From Eikenella sp963548155 (GTDB lineage Bacteria > Pseudomonadota > Gammaproteobacteria > Burkholderiales > Neisseriaceae): a stretch of 9,044 nucleotides of DNA. Location of the stretch: positions 1 through 9,044 of the forward strand of contig CAUUTP010000081.1 of the NCBI GenBank assembly GCA_963548155.1, read 5' to 3'. A model generated the notes under the pieces. The model had not been told where the DNA came from. It did no database searches and saw nothing but the letters and a program-made list of their open reading frames with translations. The position numbers and the translations under genes were made by a program. This document shows positions 4,651-9,044 of the stretch, one piece after another; the stretch's first letter is position 1; every line of letters starts with the position of its first letter.

Positions 4651-7600
4651 ATGAAAACCTCTAATATACAAAAACATTTTAGGCCGACGATGCTGGCGGC
4701 TGCCATTTTTGGCATCAGCTGTGCCGCGCAAGCGGCAACGGTGAGCATCAGCAACAAACCGCTCACCGGCGTTACCATTGCCCACGGCCCAAACATTACC
4801 CTGACGCCATCCGTAGAGCACCCGACAGCCGGTGCGGCTTATTCTGATAATTCATTTATGTTTGAGGGCTACCCAACCTTAAGAATAAGCCAGCAGAACC
4901 AATGGAAAACAAGATACTTAGGGTATTTTGACAATACCAAATGCTATAAATTCTATGACTACGATAGCAATGCAGATAACGGCTATTTTGCTGTTTCTTC
5001 GGTAGCGACTACTGATAGTTACGGTCGAGTCGGCCTATGTAGCGGGGATGATGAGGAATATAGTGGTAACTTCCTAAACTGGGCCACAATGTCCGCGCTG
5101 GATATTTTCCGCTACACCCTAACCGGTGGTAACCGTGCCCGCGGTATCGGCAACAGCCCGACTAACTATCAAGCCGGCGATTCTCCAACGGAAACATTTC
5201 TCCGCCGTGCATATGTGAATACAAGCACCAATGGTCACAATCAATACCGTTTGCGCTATAGAGGGATTGAGTTAGGTCACAATCCGTCAGCGCAGGATTT
5301 GGCGTTTTTAAAGCGGATTATTCCTTCCAGCATGGTAGATAGCTTTGCTACGACAAACACTACCGCAGGCTTGCCACGTGCATTAGGCTTCCGCTATCAC
5401 CCTGTCGTACCTGGCAGAAAAACTCCACATCAGTTGGTGGATGCAAATGTACCGCTTGCATATAACAATCGTATTTTCTTCCTAAACGAAGGTTTCTACG
5501 TTACGCCCGTTCGTTTTACTAGAGATGAAGTGATTTATCAGGATCGAAACGCAATTAATGTGGGTGCAGCGCCATCGTCTGTGCGTTCTATTGTGCAAAA
5601 AGCTGCTGACGCCTCTCGCGGCAAACCTAATGTTACCGGCTATCGATTGCCCGTTGTGGTGCAAGTATGTAATCCGGCTACTGCTGGTGGTACAGCAGGC
5701 TTGCCGAGCGCTTGTCACTCATATGGAAGTCATTACAAACCGGAAGGCTTGATGCAGCAATATGGTCGTGGCGATGGGCCGGATAGCCGCCCTGCTCGTT
5801 TCTCTGTATTTGGCTATCAGCTGAGCTCTACCAATGCTGTGAGTGGTGGCGTATTGCGTGCCCGTATGAAATACTTGGATCGTACACAGCACGAAAACGG
5901 TATCACTTATGGTAAGGAGTGGGACGAAAGAACGGGTGTGTTGGCTGTAAATCCGGACCCGGAAGACGCCCACAAAACTAATGTCTCTAATAGCGGTGCC
6001 ATCAACTATATCAATAAGTTTGGTGATAGCGGCCACTATAAAAGTCTTGATACTGCAGCGGAGCTGTTCTATACCGCTCAGCGTTATTTGCGCCATAAAG
6101 GGATGCCCGCATATTACGAGCGGACTCAGCGCCAATTTGGTATTAACCCGACTTCGGCTGATGGTTTTCCAATGATTTACGATTGGGATGACCCCCTCAC
6201 TCGCGGCTTGGCTTCTCGGGATGAGGCACAGTGTCGCTCTAACACCATGATTCTGATTGGCGATACCTTCACTCACGATGAGAAAGACTTGCCTAACTTT
6301 GGTCCCCAAAGTGGTGTAACAGATGATTCTGAGATTAAAACTAAGGAGATTTTGGAAAGCATCTTAGATCAAGAGAAATTCAAAGGCCTAGGTCGAGAAT
6401 CATGGTATACATCTCGCGGTTCATATGCAAATCACGCTTCTGGTCGAAATGTAACAGGTTATTCACCGGCCGGTATCGTGGCATTGGCTTATTGGGGTAG
6501 AACACAAGATATCCGTCAAGATATTCCGGGCGATCAACATATTAATACCTTTACCATCGACGTATTAGAAGCCGGTTTCGGCCGTTTTGAACAAAATAAT
6601 CCCGCTTCACTTGGTAACACATATTACTGGGCAGCAAAATACGGCGGTTTCGACTACAAACCCGGTATTACTATGCCCAATGCATCCCGTGGTAGCTGGA
6701 CCAGCGATGCGCCAGGGGTTAGCAGCTCGCCGGTACTATTCCCCGACGGCATGCCCAAAAACTTCGCCCTGGGCAATAACCCAGAAAATATGGTAGAGGC
6801 ACTGAAAAGAGCTTTTGAAAAAGCTGGATCATATACCGACCCATCTCAGGCATTCGTAGGTGTTACCGAACACCAAAACTCGGTAGTAGATGTCGGTGCC
6901 AATAAAACCTTAGGCCTGCAGTCTTCTTATAACGTAGATAGCCTTTCAGGTGACGTGATTGCCCAACGCATTGGTTCACAGGGCAACGGCTTAACCTTTA
7001 CTCCGGCATGGCGTGCGTCAACCAAAATGGAAGCTTTCCATACTACATCTGGTTGGTCTGCCCGCAAGCTGTTTACTGAGGCACCAAATGGCACCACTAC
7101 CGCCTTTACTCCAGGCAACGTAGCGCAACTCAGCACTGCACTGAATGCTGGTGCTTCTGCTGCCAGCCTGGTGCAATACACCTTGGGCGACCCAAGCTTG
7201 GAAGGCGTTGCTTGGCGTAAACGTGAAAACGGCCTGCTGGGTACTATTATTAACTCCGGTGTACAGCCTATTCTGCCTCCGAAAAATAAACCTGCGGCTT
7301 GTAATTATGCGAACAGCAACATCATGGTTCGTAAAAACTTCTATGTAACCGCCTCAAATGCTGGCGTACTGCATGTTCTGAACCAAGATGGTCAGGAAGT
7401 GATGGGCTATATCCCTTCTACAGCTCTACCGAAACTGTATAGCTTATCTTTACCTGTGTCATCACATGCCCAGCCGACTCACCAATATCTGAATGACGGC
7501 ACCCCGGTTACAGATGAAGTTTGCTTCGGCAACACTGCAAAATCTATTGTGGTGGGTACTGCCGGCCGTGGTGGTGCTTCGGTGTATGCTCTGGATGTAA

Positions 7601-8700
7601 CTGACTTGAGCAATCCCGGCGCTCACAACGTAATGTGGGAATTCTCCAATGCTGATGACCCTGATCTTGGTCTCACTGTTGGCAAACCCTCCATTGCTAA
7701 AGATAAAGACGGCAACCCGATCGTTATCTTCAGTAGTGGCGTAAATAGCGGCTCCAGCAATGGCTACTTGTACATTCTGCGCGCAGACAATACTGGCAAC
7801 TGGCAGTTGAATACCAACTACTGGAAAGTGCCTTTGGGCCAAGATGGTGTGGGTGAGCCGGCCGTATACGACCGCGACGGCGACAAAATGCCTGAAGCCG
7901 TATTTGTTGGTGATTTGAGCGGCAAAATGTGGCGCGTGGATTACGACAAATCCAACGGTTCATGGGTTAAAGCCTACAACAATCAGCCTTTGTACACTCC
8001 AAGCGGCACTGGTGCGCCAATTACCGCAGCTCCGGTAATCACCCAAACCGGTGGTCATCTGTATGTAGTAGCTGGCACAGGCCAATACTTCTCCCTAACA
8101 GATATTTCACCAGGTGTGCAGAACTATGCTCTCGGCCTCTTTGCTGAACAGGGTCCGATCACCGATGCAGATTTGCTAGGGCAGAACTTTATCGGTAATG
8201 GGGAAAAAGTGGATGCCATCTACTCCAGCAATAAAACCCTGACACAGAAGATTTATCAAGTGTCGCAGAACGCTATCCAAAGCCATCATAAAGGCTGGCG
8301 TCTGAGTCTGCTCCCAGGTCAGGCTATTGTGGCTCAACCGGCAATCCGTCGTAATAAAGTGGCTACCTTTACAGCTGTCCGTACCACTCCGACCGGCAAC
8401 GTATGCTCGGTAAACGGTGCTACTGCACTGATTGCTGTAAGCTTGCAAAATGGCGGTCAATACAATTTGCCGGCTTTTGACACCAACAAAGATGGTCGTT
8501 TTGATGGCAATGATAAACCAGGTGGTATGCTGGAAGTGGGTGGGATAATTGCTCCGATAGGTACCTCTAGGGAAGCCAACATTGGTGGTAACAACAGTAT
8601 CCGTAATATCTTGGCTGGTGATACCGGAACTATTGACGTACCGATCAACACCTTTGACGAATCCCTCATCCGCCGTATCTCTTGGCGTGAGATTTTCTAA
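4651..8700 (+). CDS. pilC: PilC/PilY1-family type IV pilus tip adhesin and assembly factor
   Basis: 1349 residues. I chose the ATG at 4651, with GGA at 4639-4641 nine bases upstream; the in-frame ATG at 4642 adds three residues but touches that GGA. A signal peptide ends at about AQA (26-28). Family marks: SGNFLNWATMSALDIFRYTL (from 138), KPEGLMQQY before RFSVFGY, QCRSNTMILIGD (around C528), and the C-terminal PilC/PilY1 beta-propeller with TAGRGGASVYALDVT (VYALDVT from 978), MWEFSNADDPDLG, VGDLSGKMWRVD and the end RRISWREIF. Aspartate-rich calcium-loop candidates lie at 1074-1082 (DRDGDKMPE) and 1277-1288 (DTNKDGRFDGND, a full EF-hand-like loop). RGD occurs at 373-375. These proteins sit at the pilus tip and cell surface and act in assembly against PilT retraction, adhesion, twitching and transformation. 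It is longer than gonococcal or meningococcal PilC (a little over 1000 residues) and lacks their G-tract in the signal region. It is intact, with visibly lower GC than ubiG. Confidence 0.95.
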   Translation: MKTSNIQKHFRPTMLAAAIFGISCAAQAATVSISNKPLTGVTIAHGPNITLTPSVEHPTAGAAYSDNSFMFEGYPTLRISQQNQWKTRYLGYFDNTKCYKFYDYDSNADNGYFAVSSVATTDSYGRVGLCSGDDEEYSGNFLNWATMSALDIFRYTLTGGNRARGIGNSPTNYQAGDSPTETFLRRAYVNTSTNGHNQYRLRYRGIELGHNPSAQDLAFLKRIIPSSMVDSFATTNTTAGLPRALGFRYHPVVPGRKTPHQLVDANVPLAYNNRIFFLNEGFYVTPVRFTRDEVIYQDRNAINVGAAPSSVRSIVQKAADASRGKPNVTGYRLPVVVQVCNPATAGGTAGLPSACHSYGSHYKPEGLMQQYGRGDGPDSRPARFSVFGYQLSSTNAVSGGVLRARMKYLDRTQHENGITYGKEWDERTGVLAVNPDPEDAHKTNVSNSGAINYINKFGDSGHYKSLDTAAELFYTAQRYLRHKGMPAYYERTQRQFGINPTSADGFPMIYDWDDPLTRGLASRDEAQCRSNTMILIGDTFTHDEKDLPNFGPQSGVTDDSEIKTKEILESILDQEKFKGLGRESWYTSRGSYANHASGRNVTGYSPAGIVALAYWGRTQDIRQDIPGDQHINTFTIDVLEAGFGRFEQNNPASLGNTYYWAAKYGGFDYKPGITMPNASRGSWTSDAPGVSSSPVLFPDGMPKNFALGNNPENMVEALKRAFEKAGSYTDPSQAFVGVTEHQNSVVDVGANKTLGLQSSYNVDSLSGDVIAQRIGSQGNGLTFTPAWRASTKMEAFHTTSGWSARKLFTEAPNGTTTAFTPGNVAQLSTALNAGASAASLVQYTLGDPSLEGVAWRKRENGLLGTIINSGVQPILPPKNKPAACNYANSNIMVRKNFYVTASNAGVLHVLNQDGQEVMGYIPSTALPKLYSLSLPVSSHAQPTHQYLNDGTPVTDEVCFGNTAKSIVVGTAGRGGASVYALDVTDLSNPGAHNVMWEFSNADDPDLGLTVGKPSIAKDKDGNPIVIFSSGVNSGSSNGYLYILRADNTGNWQLNTNYWKVPLGQDGVGEPAVYDRDGDKMPEAVFVGDLSGKMWRVDYDKSNGSWVKAYNNQPLYTPSGTGAPITAAPVITQTGGHLYVVAGTGQYFSLTDISPGVQNYALGLFAEQGPITDADLLGQNFIGNGEKVDAIYSSNKTLTQKIYQVSQNAIQSHHKGWRLSLLPGQAIVAQPAIRRNKVATFTAVRTTPTGNVCSVNGATALIAVSLQNGGQYNLPAFDTNKDGRFDGNDKPGGMLEVGGIIAPIGTSREANIGGNNSIRNILAGDTGTIDVPINTFDESLIRRISWREIF

Positions 8701-8717
8701 GTCTTATCGTTGTCACA

Positions 8718-8749
8718 AAGCCGCCTGAATTATTCAGGCGGCTTTTTTT
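8718..8749 (+). terminator. Strong intrinsic terminator of pilC
   Basis: AAGCCGCCTGAA (8718-8729) and TTCAGGCGGCTT (8733-8744) form a perfect 12-pair stem with a 3-base loop, and T7 spans 8743-8749. It is 17 bases after the pilC stop. The arm resembles an uptake sequence but not in the dialect used elsewhere in the window. Confidence 0.92.
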
Positions 8750-8950
8750 AGTTCAAATACCCAGGTTGCCTACCCATGTAACACCTACTTATCTCTAACT
8801 TTATATAGCCACAACAATTATTTGCTCATATAAGGCCGTGAGCTACAGGGGTACAACTCGCAAAGAGATGAGAGCCAAGTCGTTGAAGAACCAAATGCTT
8901 TAGCTATAAAAATGTGTCTTTATACCAAACCAACCAAATAAGCGCTCAGC

Positions 8951-8983
8951 CAAACAAAAAGCCCTGCATTAAGCAGAGCTTTT
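8951..8983 (-). terminator. Terminator of the tRNA-Glu transcript
   Basis: On the - strand, AAAAGCTCTGC (8983 down to 8973) pairs with GCAGGGCTTTT (8967 down to 8957) around a 5-base loop; the only non-Watson-Crick pair becomes G-U in RNA. The T-rich tail follows at 8960-8951. The + strand version would have an A-C mismatch there, which supports - strand use. It sits 7 bases past the tRNA 3' end. Confidence 0.8.
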
Positions 8984-8990
8984 GAAATAA

Positions 8991-9044
8991 TGGCACGCCC
9001 ACGGGGATTCGAACCCCGGTTGCCGCCGTGAAAGGGCAGTGTCC
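8991..9044 (-). tRNA. tRNA-Glu: tRNA-Glu(UUC), 3' part, cut by the window end
   Basis: The reverse complement holds the 3' 54 bases of a tRNA. The anticodon arm is CTGCC-CTTTCAC-GGCGG, with one T-G pair and anticodon TTC. The T arm is CGGGG-TTCGAAT-CCCCG, followed by the acceptor strand TGGGCGT, discriminator G and an encoded CCA (8993-8991). The order and anticodon loop match bacterial tRNA-Glu. The 5' acceptor strand and most of the D arm lie beyond the window. Confidence 0.93.

Noticed and set aside
4705..4722. GISC in the PilC signal peptide as a lipoprotein cut site
   Set aside because: The position three before Cys is Gly, not Leu/Val/Ile, and a good AQA signal peptidase I site follows directly.
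8762..8771. CAGGTTGCCT after the pilC terminator as a decayed DUS
   Set aside because: It has three differences from the 12-base word and stands alone; not distinguishable from chance.
8883..8910. TTGAAG-N16-TATAAA as a + strand promoter
   Set aside because: It points into the 3' end of the opposing tRNA gene with no + strand gene in view; likely chance in AT-rich spacer.

Overview
The window looks like chromosomal DNA from the family Neisseriaceae, most likely an Eikenella species (Eikenella corrodens type). The best clue is a 12-base word, AGGCTACCTGAA, which recurs on both strands. As I recall it, this is the Eikenella dialect of the neisserial DNA uptake sequence (DUS). I count seven exact copies and several one- or two-base variants, mostly between genes and often as inverted pairs. 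A neisserial-style PilC/PilY1 adhesin and UbiG agree with this assignment.

Layout on the + strand. (1) 1-1371: the 3' part of a polytopic membrane glycosyltransferase of the PMT/ArnT type, cut by the window start. (2) 1469-3292: three consecutive genes for small secreted proteins sharing four cysteines at near-constant spacing. I do not recognise the family. The first carries an in-frame 24-base tandem duplication and is AT-rich. The second has about 170 basic, Q/N/R/P-rich residues, with a duplicated 31-residue unit, between its signal peptide and the shared domain. The third is the minimal form. (3) 3369-4091: ubiG, the O-methyltransferase of ubiquinone synthesis, directly downstream of a DUS hairpin. 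(4) 4092-4650: a long non-coding region with a terminator after ubiG, then signals that appear to control pilC. These are a perfect FNR/ANR half-site dyad placed at -41.5 from a -10 match, a sigma-54 -24/-12 element, and a TATAAT box. (5) 4651-8700: a 1349-residue PilC/PilY1 type IV pilus tip adhesin with an RGD tripeptide and two aspartate-rich calcium-loop candidates. (6) 8718-9044: a terminator, a gene-free spacer, and on the - strand the 3' two-thirds of a tRNA-Glu(UUC) gene with its own terminator.

The functions are mixed: envelope glycosylation, secreted proteins of unknown role, respiratory quinone synthesis and type IV pilus function (adhesion, twitching, DNA uptake). The most unusual parts are the secreted four-cysteine paralogue cluster and the pilC control region, whose motifs suggest oxygen (FNR) and RpoN input. 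Both are read from motifs only and are untested.
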